Below are positions 9,119 through 18,479 of a DNA stretch of 64,000 nt, in pieces; position 1 is the first letter of the stretch; every line of letters starts with the position of its first letter. The notes below the pieces were generated by a model. The model was not told the DNA's origin, did not search any database, and saw only the letters and a program-made list of their open reading frames with translations. This stretch comes from Amorphophallus konjac (Eukaryota > Streptophyta > Magnoliopsida > Alismatales > Araceae), in contig JAHNEJ010002013.1 in assembly GCA_022559845.1 (NCBI GenBank), positions 1 through 64,000 of the forward strand, read 5' to 3'. The position numbers and the translations under genes are program-made.

Positions 9119-9808
9119 TTGGAAGAGCTCCGACGCGAGAATCAAGAACTCAAGAATCTCTTACAGGCGCTATTGCGTGAAAAAGAGGTTCCTGCCCCAC
9201 CTCAGGCGGCACCCACTAGGGTGGAACACCAGCCTTCCCCCATTCCAGTCGCGGCCAATGCCTCCGTCACTGTGGCAAAATTGCCATTGGCAGTGGACTT
9301 TGAAGTCCCGCAGCATGAAGTCAACGCGCGGTCATCTGCTACTCCTGCTGCAGAGAGCCTCATGGTGCAGAAGTAGATGATCGAGTGCATTGTGGAGGCG
9401 AAGTTTGCTCAGCATGGGGAGAGGGTGGCCACCGTTGATTTGTACAACGTGCCTTATCCCCTCCACCATCAGTTCAAGAAGCTTCCGCCTGATTGCCCGA
9501 AGGCCCCGAAGCTTCAGAAGTTCAATGGGCAGGGCTCCTCACATGAACACCTGGCCTATTACATGACGGCCATGGGTGAATTGGCACTGGAAGAGGCATA
9601 CTTGCTGCGGTACTTCGCCACGTCATTGACTGACACCGCCTTCCAGTGGTACTCCAGACTTAAGCCCAATTTTGTAACTGATTGGGTTGATATGCAAAAG
9701 AAGTTCGTCGACCGTTTCCAGATGGTCGAACGCAAAATCTCCCTGGCGGAGCTCTGTGCCCTTTGGCAGAAGAAAGGTGAAACAACGTTGGACTTCATCA
9801 AGCGATAG
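9119..9808 (+). CDS. gag coiled coil and capsid core (element 1)
   Basis: The first part, MEELRRENQELKNLLQALLR, has the heptad spacing of a short coiled coil (residues 1-20). After an in-frame TAG (9374-9376) comes the Retrotrans_gag (PF03732-type) capsid core: KFNGQGSSHEHLAYYMTAMG, then DTAFQWYSRLKPNFVTDW, then DMQKKFVDRFQ, where the W-x-x-L and F-x-x-xF spacing is typical. A TAG at 9806-9808 replaces the Trp of FIKRWRD that element 2 keeps. Gag forms the cytoplasmic virus-like particle. The frame is coherent apart from these stops, so I treat it as one decayed gag. Confidence 0.75.
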
Positions 9809-9820
9809 AGGAACGTTAGC

Positions 9821-11422
9821 ATGCGTTGCGATAATCCTCCGACGCCCGAAGACGCGATCACCATCTGCCGTAGGGGTCTCTCGGCAGAAGTTAGTGAAAA
9901 GCTCCTGGGCTCCAATATTAGGGGCTTCGACCAGTTGAATACGGTAGTAGCGGAGATTGAGATGTTCTTCGCTGATCATTCTACACAAACTTCTGCTAAA
10001 GGCAAATCCTCCAAAGATCGTCTGACTAGCAGTAAGGAGGTGAATGCTGTAGACTTCTCCCCGACGAATGGAGATAAAGGGGAAGGAAAGTCTAAAGGCA
10101 AGGGCAAAAAGTCTGATGACAAGGCGAATGCCTCTCTCTTAGCGGAGCGCATGAAGACACCCTATTCCTTCAGGAAGGAGCACACTAAAATGCTCTTTGA
10201 TTTATGCATGAAGGAGCAGCTCATCACCCTACCGGATCCGCGGAAGCCCTCAGAGGTGGACAAAACAGACGATCCTACCTATTGTGTGTATCACCGAAGG
10301 TTGGGTCATATCATCGGAGACTGCTATGTCTTCAAGAATATAGTGGAAGAGCTCATTCAAAAGGGCTTAGTAAATATGTTGGGTCATGCGGTTGACCCGC
10401 CACAACCTCATGCCTGGAGTCGATCAAACCGATCGGCTAATGTGGTTTATTTGGTGGCAATGGCTTCGAGCTCCAATGCCTCCGAGGCCGGGCCCTCTAA
10501 TCCACAGCCCAACGGCGGTCCCAGAGCCGCTCATCCTTCACTCCCAGAATGTCTAGCGCTGCGGAGGGCTATTTGGAAGATCCGAGGGGAGATTCGCCAG
10601 TTGCAACTGGAACAGACGCGCCTGCTGCAGTTCTTGGAGAGCATTGACCAGCAGTTGTCCACCTTCCCCTTTGGCCCATTCGCCAGGGGGTTTGCTCCAG
10701 CCCACATACGGGAGGCAGGTGTATCACCTATCGGCCGGGCTCCGCCCAGGGGCTGGCTTTCTGAGGAATCCTCGAATTCATCTGAAGACGAGGAGGACTC
10801 ACCTGAAGCCGAGGAGGCTTCGCCTCAAGGCGAGCAGCCCGAGAAGTTATACTCATTCCCTTGGGAGAAGACCCCAAACATCTTCTTCGCATGCCAGCGA
10901 GCGGGTTTGATTAGCCCATCACCCATGGAGCAGGCACCAGGTGCCGCATTTCATCAGGGCTATTGCCCCTACCATGAGGTGATAGGCCATGTCATCCACA
11001 ACTGCGAACCGTTCAAGGACCTCGCTGAGGACCTAATCAGGCGAGGGAAGGTCAACATGGGCGAATTCCTAGTCGACCCACCGCAGTCGCACGCACAGAG
11101 GAGTCTTAACTTCTCCGTCAACGTCATACATGCTTCAGCAGCTTTTCAATTCCCGGAGCCGCAGGAGGAAGGAGTCAGTTCCAAGGGAGTCAGTTCCCAG
11201 CCACCTAAATCCACACTGTGGTACCCAGGGTGGCGACCCTCTCATCAGTGTTCTTTTCCCAAAGAGGACACTGAGAAGATTTTTGACAAGTTCCTGGAAG
11301 ATGGTCGGGTATTGACATATGATCCGCCGTCTTACTACAACGAGACGGCTAAGAGTCATCCCCACTATTGCAAGTATCATGCCGGGGTATCTCACCCCAT
11401 CCGGGAATGCCCGGAAGTCTAA
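9821..11422 (+). CDS. gag C-terminal region (element 1)
   Basis: A 533-codon open stretch directly continuing the capsid frame. It opens with PEDAITICRRGLSAEVSEKL and then a Lys-rich segment (GEGKSKGKGKKSDDK). Three similar Cys/His blocks follow: TYCVYHRRLGHIIGDCYVF, YCPYHEVIGHVIHNCEPF and YCKYHAGVSHPIRECPEV. Each has the spacing C-x2-(Y)H-x4/5-(G)H-x4-C, a zinc-knuckle-like pattern, and each of the first two is followed by a GxVNMxxxxVDPPQ(P/S)HA motif. The repeated knuckles probably bind the RNA genome. The region ends at TAA 11420-11422, where element 2 has an Arg codon. Confidence 0.7.
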   Translation: MRCDNPPTPEDAITICRRGLSAEVSEKLLGSNIRGFDQLNTVVAEIEMFFADHSTQTSAKGKSSKDRLTSSKEVNAVDFSPTNGDKGEGKSKGKGKKSDDKANASLLAERMKTPYSFRKEHTKMLFDLCMKEQLITLPDPRKPSEVDKTDDPTYCVYHRRLGHIIGDCYVFKNIVEELIQKGLVNMLGHAVDPPQPHAWSRSNRSANVVYLVAMASSSNASEAGPSNPQPNGGPRAAHPSLPECLALRRAIWKIRGEIRQLQLEQTRLLQFLESIDQQLSTFPFGPFARGFAPAHIREAGVSPIGRAPPRGWLSEESSNSSEDEEDSPEAEEASPQGEQPEKLYSFPWEKTPNIFFACQRAGLISPSPMEQAPGAAFHQGYCPYHEVIGHVIHNCEPFKDLAEDLIRRGKVNMGEFLVDPPQSHAQRSLNFSVNVIHASAAFQFPEPQEEGVSSKGVSSQPPKSTLWYPGWRPSHQCSFPKEDTEKIFDKFLEDGRVLTYDPPSYYNETAKSHPHYCKYHAGVSHPIRECPEV

Positions 11423-11476
11423 GATTGCATTGAAGTCCTCATCCAAAGATGGGAGATCGATGCGCAGTAGAATTCT

Positions 11477-12264
11477 ATGACGAGGCGGCGTCTTAAAGAA
11501 GCCGCTAAAAAGATTATCCAGCAAGCTCAACAGGAGCAGGCCAAGCTGCGTGGGACTAAACCCACCTCTCAACAGGTCCAACCGGACAAGTCTACGGGCA
11601 GCGGTAATCCTCCGCCAAACCCCAAAGGCAAGGCTAGGTGCAAGGGGCCTAAGGCCCGGAGCCCAGAAAGCCAGGCCGAAGGGGAGGGTTCCAAACCTCT
11701 GTCCAGGCCGGGTCAACCCAGTGTTGTCATAAGGGGAAACCCTCCGCCAGACGATAAAGGCTAGGCGAAGGTGAGGGAGCCTCCGGCTAAAGCTCTTGCC
11801 AAGCCAGCAAGGCCGCCAATTGCAGAAAGGCCTCAACACCTTGAGCGTGCGAAGGCGCCCGTCAAAGCAGAATCGGTGGAGTTGCAATGCCTCCAAGGGC
11901 CCCACTGTGGATTGGCAGAGTTCTAAGAGTTGCCTCTGAAATAATCGCTCAGGTAATCACTGCCACCTTCCAGGTTCAGCCGGAGGAGGCCAACTGGACT
12001 AAGGTCACTCCCAGAAAGAGCCGTGGCACTAAAGCTCCTAAGGAGCTAACCCGGAGTAAAAAGTAAAATTCTGGGGGCAAACAGGTCCCAACTCCAAAGC
12101 AAACTCCTCTCTCTTCTCAAGAGGCGGCACGCCAAAAGAAGCAGGAGAAGAACCGTAGAAAGAATTTGAAGAGGAGGTTGAGGAAGCAAGCTGAGCAAGT
12201 AGTTGTTATGGAGGCCCCTAAGGAGTCAACTCCTCTGCAAAGACTACAATAGCTCATAGATGAG
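11477..12264 (+). pseudogene. gag-to-protease spacer, broken frames (element 1)
   Basis: Lys/Pro/Gln-rich pieces such as MTRRRLKEAAKKIIQQAQQE correspond to the middle of a single long frame in element 2 (53459-55882). Here they are split by several stops (11762, about 11924, about 12064, about 12250). No enzyme domain is visible. It is probably a nucleic-acid-binding linker of the Gag-Pro polyprotein. Confidence 0.5.
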
Positions 12265-13320
12265 TTGGAGAAGTATACTCCCCCTCGTCCCACCAGGGTC
12301 GTCACTCTAGACAAATATATTCCCTGGGACAAGTTTGGGCGTAAAGCCCGACTTTTTCAATGGCTCCGCGATATGGTTCATCGTCTCGAAGAAGGGGAAG
12401 ACTTCCCAATCTCGGAGGAGCTCTCCTTATTTTACAAAGATGAGGAGCTCACTGTCGAGATGCTCGAGGAAATGCTGCAAGAGCTCTCCTGCAACATGGT
12501 GGCGATCCCGCCGCCTGACAACATTTACTGTCATTCAGCCGATGACACCGGGGGCAAGGCTCCTATGGCAACATATCGACATCGCTCGGCGAGAAATAGT
12601 CGAGGTCGTGGCCGAGGACGAGGACGGGGACGTGAAGGTCCCCTAACTCTTGACCGGGTCATATTATTCAGAGGGGAGAAACCGGGTCCAATCCTGGAAG
12701 CCCAAGTTCGGAGAATCCCCTTCATCCTCAGCCCCTCAGAGGGTTCAGGCCCCATCTCAGCGGCTAAGCCGGGTGGCGTCCCTTTCATAATCGCCTCTTC
12801 TAATGAAGAAGAGGAGTCAGCCAAGTCGCCAGTGCGCGAGGATGCGTCGGGGCAGGTTGGCCCCTCCAACAGGGTCGAGCCCTTAAGCCCATCAGGTCCT
12901 TCTAATGAAGACCAGCCTGATGAGCCTTTGCCATCTCCGGAGGAGTCTTTGGCTCCGCTATTCCAAGAAAATGCGGAGGGTCAGAATGAGGAGCGCCCTT
13001 CTAAATGGGAGAAACCTCGCCAAGCGCCGAAGACTCTGGCGGAGATCATCCCGCCATTTGACAAGACCCGTGCTCGGGCGGACCGCAAAATCATTCATCA
13101 CATGAAGCGGTTTCCAACAAATGTTACTATTTGGGAAGCCATCGTCTGGAGCAAGGATCTCAGGGAGGCTCTTGTCAAGATACTCCAAGACCCTGAGGCC
13201 TATGAAGCCATGTCGCAGAGCTGCAAGCCCAGGCATACGAGACATTTACAGCCAACATCTCCTTCACGGACAAAGATATGTTGCTATCCTCTCTGTGCCA
13301 CAATCGCCCTTTACATATGA
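12265..13320 (+). CDS. pre-protease region with RGG-type box (element 1)
   Basis: This open segment contains TRVVTLDKYIPWDKFGRK, an acidic EEGEDFPISEELSLF stretch, and a tract SRGRGRGRGRGREG at about residues 112-125 that looks like an RNA-binding RGG box. It continues with a long acidic, Pro/Ser-rich linker and then TRARADRKIIHHMKRFPTNV. The order is the same in element 2. No named domain is recognised. Near 13210 the frame shifts relative to the protease frame that follows. Confidence 0.55.
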   Translation: MEKYTPPRPTRVVTLDKYIPWDKFGRKARLFQWLRDMVHRLEEGEDFPISEELSLFYKDEELTVEMLEEMLQELSCNMVAIPPPDNIYCHSADDTGGKAPMATYRHRSARNSRGRGRGRGRGREGPLTLDRVILFRGEKPGPILEAQVRRIPFILSPSEGSGPISAAKPGGVPFIIASSNEEEESAKSPVREDASGQVGPSNRVEPLSPSGPSNEDQPDEPLPSPEESLAPLFQENAEGQNEERPSKWEKPRQAPKTLAEIIPPFDKTRARADRKIIHHMKRFPTNVTIWEAIVWSKDLREALVKILQDPEAYEAMSQSCKPRHTRHLQPTSPSRTKICCYPLCATIALYI

Positions 13321-13865
13321 GGGGGACGATCAATGGGCATGATGTGAATCGCATTTTAGTCGACGCTGGAGCGGCCATTAACATCATGCCTCTGAAGACC
13401 TTTAAGTCTTTATACCTGGCACCTTACTTACAGAAGGTGACCGCAGTCAAGATTTCAGGATTCAATCAGAATTCCGAGGAGGCGCTTGGTCGGGTTGAAG
13501 TCAAGCTTGCCTTGGGCGATTTTGTCACCTAGGCGATATTCTATATTATCAACGCCGACACATCATACAAGGTGCTGCTTGGGAGACCCTGGCTCCATGA
13601 AAATTGGGTCGTCCCGTCAATTCTGCACCAGTGCATTAAATATGCCAAGGGAGGGGAGCAACATACGGTCTTCGCAGATCAATCTCCATTCCACCCCAAT
13701 GAGTGCCACTTGGCCGATGCTTCCCTTTATTTTGGGGAGCCCACTCTGACAATCCCCGAGCCTTTAAAAGACAAAGGGAAGCAAAAAGTGGACCATGAAG
13801 TCGAGGAAGGACAGCTGTTCACTGTCAACCAAGATATGGTAAAACTACACAGGCTAAGCCTCTAG
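13278..13865 (+). CDS. retropepsin-like aspartic protease (element 1)
   Basis: The core reads INGHDVNRILVDAGAAINIM, followed about 80 residues later by YKVLLGRPWLHENWVV. The hydrophobic-Asp-x-Gly-Ala pattern and the LLGRPWLH flap-distal motif identify the protease that cleaves Gag-Pol. The active-site triplet is D-A-G where D-T-G or D-S-G is usual; element 2 has the same D-A-G, so this is a family trait and not a new mutation. A TAG at 13530-13532 stands where element 2 has Gln. The segment overlaps the end of the preceding frame by about 40 bp in another phase, showing an additional frameshift. Confidence 0.75.
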
Positions 13866-13883
13866 GCCGCCTCCAAGTCGACT

Positions 13884-14700
13884 TTGCCGGAGAGGCGAAG
13901 TGTTGACTTTGAAGTCAACCTCATTAGTCGGGTCATCGACGGAAGTATCTCATTACCGCCCAAGTGCCTTCAACTCTCGTCCCAACGGGAAGAGTATGAG
14001 GTGGAGCAGCTGAAGACCTTCACAGTCTCTTGTCAACGGAGAAGAAGACGTAACAAGGGCAAGGGGGACAAGTCGATCATCTTTTACAAAGGTGACTTAG
14101 TCACGTCGGGCCCTCCTGAAGATGACTTCGGCTGGGATACTCCCGCCGATGTGGCGCCAGAGCCAGTCCAAGAGATGGACGATATGCCAAAATACATCAA
14201 GGAAATGTGTAAAAAGCAGCACATCCCGCAGACTCTGGACCCCGCACGAGCGGCATATTTCCACCAGCTATGGAATCCTCAACAAGTCCGAGGGTAACCT
14301 CCCTTCTCCCGCAAAGATACGCGGGGACTCGGCTATGACCGGGAGAGGGACTTCGAGGTCTATTTCGCAGTCAATGCCATTGGACTACTATCTCCTCATC
14401 ACGGGCAAACAGAAGTTGAGCCCAAGATTGATGACTCTGTAAGGGAGTCCGGTAAGGCGTTGATGACACCATCATCCTCAACAGAAGTCAACAATGACCA
14501 CCACCCTGAGGGAAGAGTAGCCCAGCCTGCTAACTATCAGCAAGAAGAAGCAAGCCCTTCGGCTTCAAGCCACAAGAGTGCTTCGAAGAATTTGAAGTTT
14601 ACCAGACAAACACTGATGATGAGGGAGACTTCGTCGACCTCCAACCAGCTCCACCGGAGCTTGAAGATGGTGGTCAAGCAACTGTGGATGAATTGATTGA
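13884..14700 (+). pseudogene. protease-RT linker (element 1), frameshifted
   Basis: The first frame (13884-14297) contains REEYEVEQLKTFTVSCQRR, a Lys/Arg run, and ARAAYFHQLWNPQQVRG. The remainder to about 14700 moves between frames, with pieces also present in element 2 (52609-53332). This linker has no named domain. It separates protease from reverse transcriptase. Confidence 0.5.
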
Positions 14701-14749
14701 GATCAACCTTGGAAGTAAAGTTGATCGTCGTCCCACCTTCATATTGCCC

Positions 14750-16120
14750 TCCTCAGCGAGGAAGAAAGGCAGTCGTATCGACAGCTCTTAGAAGAGTTCA
14801 GGGATTGTTTCGTCTGGACTTATAAGGAAATGCCCGGGCTCGACCCTTCTGTGGCTGAACACGAGCTGGCAATACTTCCAACAGGCAAGCCAGTCAAGCA
14901 AGCCCAAAGGCGTATGCGCCACGAGCTGGAGCTGAAGGTCAATGCTGAGGTTGACAAGATGCTCAACGTGGACTTCATAGAGCCTTGCATGTACCCGGTG
15001 TGGCTCGCCAATATAGTCCCCGTCAAGAAGAAGAACGGCCAAGTCCGAGTCTGCATCGACTTTAGGGATTTGAACAAGGCATGCCCGAAGGACGACTTCC
15101 TCGTCCCGATTATTGAAACAATGGTTAACATGACCACTGGTCACGAAGCCTTGTCCTTCATGGACGGGTCGTCGGGTTATAATCAGATCCGCATGGTCAC
15201 CAAAGACAAAGATCATACGGCCTTCCGATCTCCTAAGGGGATCTTCAACTATAAGAGGATGCCGTTTGGTCTGAAGAATGCCGGCGCAACCTACCAAAGG
15301 GGCAATGACCAAGATCTTCGACGAGATGCTACATGACATTGTCGAATGCTACGTCGATGATTTGGTCGTCAAGACAAAAAGGCGCGAAGATCATTTGGCC
15401 GACCTGCGTCGAGTCTTTGAAAGACTTCGACAATATCAGTTGAAAATGAATCCAATGAAGTGTGCCTTCGACGTCTCGAGTGGCAAATTTCTCGGCTTCA
15501 TCGTCAGGTATCGAGGCATGGAGATCGACCGTGACAAAATCAAGGCCATAAGAGGACTGCCTCCGTCTAAGAACTTGACAGAGCTCAGATCTCTGCAAGG
15601 AAGATTCGCCTATATTAGGCGATTCATTTCTAACCTCTCAGGAAGATGCATGTCTTTCGGCAAACTAATGAAGAAAGGAGCACCCTTTATATGGGACGAA
15701 GACTATCAGAAGACCTTTGAGCAAACTAAGGAGTACCTCCTGACTCCTCCAGTTTTAGGGGCACCCGTCAGAGGGAAGCCCCTCATCCTCTATATTGTAG
15801 CTATGGATGCCTCTTTGGGGGCGTTGCTAGCCCAGATCAATGAAGACGGCAAGGAGCAACCGCTGTATTACCTCAGTCGGAAGTTGATCGGGCCTGAGCA
15901 TCGGTATGCGCCCATGGAAAAGGTGTGCCTAGATTTGGTATTTGCCGTCAAGAAGCTAAGACATTACCTTCTGGCTCACCGGGTGGAGCTCATCTCAAAA
16001 TGTGATCCACTCAAATTCCTGCTCAGACAGCCCGTCCTCTCTGGTAGGCTCGGCAAGTGGGCACTTATCCTCATGGAATTCGATATTACCTTCGTCCCAC
16101 GCAAGGCGATCAAGGGATAA
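14750..16120 (+). CDS. reverse transcriptase and RNase H (element 1), one frameshift
   Basis: Order of motifs: LAILPTGKPVKQAQRRMRHE, NVDFIEPCMYPVWLANIVPV, VRVCIDFRDLNKACPKDDF, SFMDGSSGYNQI (finger/palm), RMPFGLKNAGATYQR, then after a frame change YVDDLVVKT (catalytic YxDD), then FLGFIVRYRGMEIDRDKIKA (thumb). RNase H follows from about 15760 (LILYIVAMDASLGALLAQ, LYYLSRKL). The frame change lies at the G run 15298-15301, where four Gs stand at the site the family reads as three. The enzyme copies element RNA into cDNA in the cytoplasmic particle. The sequence up to 14829 belongs to the same domain but carries stops. Element 2 lacks everything after CIDFRD. Confidence 0.9.
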
Positions 16121-16249
16121 GGAATGGCGGCGTTCTTAGCAGCGCACCCTGTGCCAGAAGATTCGCCACTCAATTTCGAGCTGTCCGATGAAGAGGTGTT
16201 GGTACCTTCTCAAGAAACTGGAGAGCATTCTGAAAATGTCCCACCGTAG

Positions 16250-16885
16250 ATGGAGGGTGTTCTCACCCTTGACCTCCCACACTGGGAGTTGTATTTTGAT
16301 GGTGCTTCCCGGACAATCAAAAGGGCTGGCGGCCTCACAGACTATGTCTCGGGCGTGGGGATAGTCTTTGTATCTCCGCAAGGCGGCATTCTCCACAACT
16401 CTTGCGCTCTCATGAAGTCATTGACTAATAATGAGGCAGAGTATGAAGCATTAATTATTGGGCTTCAACTGGCACTGGAGATGGACATCAAGAGCATCAA
16501 AGTGTACGGGGATTCTCAGCTCGTCATTCGACAGGTTTTGGGCGTCTACGACGTCCGAAAGAAGGAGCTTATTCCCTACCATGCAGCCGTTATGAGGCTC
16601 AAGGAAAAATTCTACCTATTTGAGATAGGCCATGTCCCCATAGGCAGCAACTCCCAAGCTGACGCTTTGGCAAAGTTGGCAGTAGCCCTAAAGCTCCCGC
16701 CTGAGGGAGAGTTGAATATCACTGTCAGACACCGAAGGCTCATGCCAAGTGTACTCGACGAAGAATCCGGCCTCACTGTCTACGAGGTCAACAATATTCA
16801 AGAGGAGAATGCTCTAGAAGAAGAAGATTGGCGTGACCCAATTATAAAGATAAAGAACGGCTGGCTTCCCCCCGATCGGGCTTAG
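16250..16885 (+). CDS. additional archaeal-type RNase H (aRNH) of the Tat lineage (element 1)
   Basis: WELYFDGASR opens the domain (first catalytic Asp). Then come NNEAEYEALIIGLQLALEMD (catalytic Glu), KVYGDSQLVIRQV (second Asp) and NSQADALAKLA (third Asp). All four acidic residues are present. This second RNase H between RT-RH and integrase is characteristic of Tat/Ogre elements and a good lineage marker. The frame is open for 211 codons; the ATG at 16250 is just the first Met after a TAG (16247-16249), and the native domain is part of Pol. It probably removes RNA from the RNA-DNA hybrid alongside or instead of the first RNase H. Confidence 0.9.
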   Translation: MEGVLTLDLPHWELYFDGASRTIKRAGGLTDYVSGVGIVFVSPQGGILHNSCALMKSLTNNEAEYEALIIGLQLALEMDIKSIKVYGDSQLVIRQVLGVYDVRKKELIPYHAAVMRLKEKFYLFEIGHVPIGSNSQADALAKLAVALKLPPEGELNITVRHRRLMPSVLDEESGLTVYEVNNIQEENALEEEDWRDPIIKIKNGWLPPDRA

Positions 16886-16888
16886 AGG

Positions 16889-18148
16889 GTGCAATTGCTA
16901 CGCAAAGCGACATCCTACCAACTGATTGACGGCTTGCTTTTCAGGCTCGTCCATGAAAAGGACCGATCGGTCCTCCTACACTGCCTTTCATCCAAGGAAG
17001 CGAAGACCGTCATGCACGAGGTCCACTCCGGATTGTGCGGGGTCCATCAAGCAGGAGCCAAGATGAAAAATAACATCAAGCTCAAGGGGTTTTACTGGCC
17101 CACCATGTACGAAGATTGCCACCAATACGCTCGTACATGCCACCAATGCCAAGCATTCGGGCCAGTGCCTCGGAGACCGCCCAATCCGCTTCATCCAACA
17201 GCGCCTACTTGGCCATTCGCGGAGTGGGGCATGGACATTATGGGACCATTCCCGCCATCATCTCAAGGCCACAAGTTCACACTGGCCGTCACTGATTACT
17301 TCTTCAGATGGGCAGAAGCCGTTCCGCTACGAGAAGTTACATGGGAGATAGTTGCCCGTTTTGTGAGGCACTATATTATATACAGATTCGGCACCCCCAG
17401 CTGGATTATATCCGATAATGGGACACCATTCAAGAACAAGACTGTCTATGCTTCGGCGGCCAAATTTCATATTGACTGGAGGACGTCATCAATCTACAAT
17501 CCCCAAGCCAACGGGTTGGCCGAGGCCTTCAACAAAACTCTCTGCAAGCTGCTGTCCAAGATGGTAGGTGGCCGCAAACGAGATTGGGGTGAGAAGGTCC
17601 ACGAAGTCCTATGGGCTTATCGGACTATCTACAAAACCCCCACGGGTTGCTCCCCATTCTCCTTGGTCTACGGAGCCGAGGCGGTGGTCCCTGTGGAGAT
17701 TAAGCTGGCATCTTACCGCGTTGCTGTGCACGCTGGATTGCCAGGCCAAGACCAGTCCGAGGTAGAAAGAAGTCTTGAGGAGCTATCCAACCTCGAAGGG
17801 GAAAGACTCAAAGCCTACAAACACTTACAAGTGTATCAAGCCCGCATGACACGTGTCTATGATAAGTTGGTCAAGCAAAGGGCATTCAAGAAAGGCGACC
17901 TCGTCATGATTAAAGAAAAGGAGGTTATCGCGGGAAGATTCAGCGGCAAACTCCAACCCAATTGGCGGGGACCTTACGTCATTCAGAAGGTCTATGAAGG
18001 AGAGGTCTATTCGGTCGTCGACCATAAGGGAGATAATCCCTTCCCTCCTCTTAATGGCAAGCACATTAAGCTCTATTATGCGCCATCGCAAGAGTTTCCC
18101 CAGCACTCCTCACAGGACGCACCTCTCCCCAGTGAAGGTGCACGTTAA
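16889..18148 (+). CDS. integrase (element 1), 419 codons, intact frame
   Basis: The zinc-binding HHCC motif is HEVHSGLCGVHQ with CHQYARTCHQCQ (residues about 47-93). The catalytic core has D in EWGMDIMGPF, D in IISDNGTPF and E in PQANGLAEAFNK, the D,D(35)E arrangement. The C-terminal GPY/F module is LQPNWRGPYVIQKVYEGEVY. It ends at TAA 18146-18148, followed at once by an A run and the non-coding module. Integrase joins element cDNA to the chromosome. All recognised catalytic residues are present, making this the best-preserved enzyme of the element; a TAG at 16883-16885 separates it from the aRNH. Confidence 0.92.
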   Translation: MQLLRKATSYQLIDGLLFRLVHEKDRSVLLHCLSSKEAKTVMHEVHSGLCGVHQAGAKMKNNIKLKGFYWPTMYEDCHQYARTCHQCQAFGPVPRRPPNPLHPTAPTWPFAEWGMDIMGPFPPSSQGHKFTLAVTDYFFRWAEAVPLREVTWEIVARFVRHYIIYRFGTPSWIISDNGTPFKNKTVYASAAKFHIDWRTSSIYNPQANGLAEAFNKTLCKLLSKMVGGRKRDWGEKVHEVLWAYRTIYKTPTGCSPFSLVYGAEAVVPVEIKLASYRVAVHAGLPGQDQSEVERSLEELSNLEGERLKAYKHLQVYQARMTRVYDKLVKQRAFKKGDLVMIKEKEVIAGRFSGKLQPNWRGPYVIQKVYEGEVYSVVDHKGDNPFPPLNGKHIKLYYAPSQEFPQHSSQDAPLPSEGAR

Positions 18149-18388
18149 AAAAAAATGGGGTTAAAAATACTGATACCCCGGCGGACTCAGTCGACCTTTA
18201 GGGGTTGGCTGAGGGCAAAAAGGCTATAGACCCGGTCGAGGTGAAAACCCGAAAGTGCGTCTCGGGCAAAAATGGGCAACTTCTCGGTGTGAAAGTCCAC
18301 AAGGGCGTATCGGAAAAAATTAAAGGGGGCCAACCTCGGCGAAAATCCGAAAGGGCGGTGAGGTTGGTAACGTGTAAAAAAAAAAAAA
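18147..18388 (+). repeat. post-integrase module, copy 1 (element 1)
   Basis: After an A-rich run and TGGGGTTAAAAATA, the segment carries three spaced elements of the form GTGAAAACCCGAAAG...GGGC and ends in GGTTGGTAA and an A run. A second copy in the same orientation lies at 19678-19918, on the other side of the tandem array, and a copy is found in element 2 (48996-49250). It is non-coding. Confidence 0.7.
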
Positions 18389-18479
18389 TCCTCTTTCACC
18401 ATGCTTTAGGGTGGTTCTAAGTCAACGACTTCACCCTATGATGCCAAGAGCATTATACTAATGCCTCAGCTACATCTCC

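Noticed and set aside
11135..11905. Minus-strand open frame of 256 codons within element 1
   Set aside because: It is antisense to the gag C-terminus and spacer, whose sense frame carries the Cys/His motifs; no homologous frame is kept in element 2.
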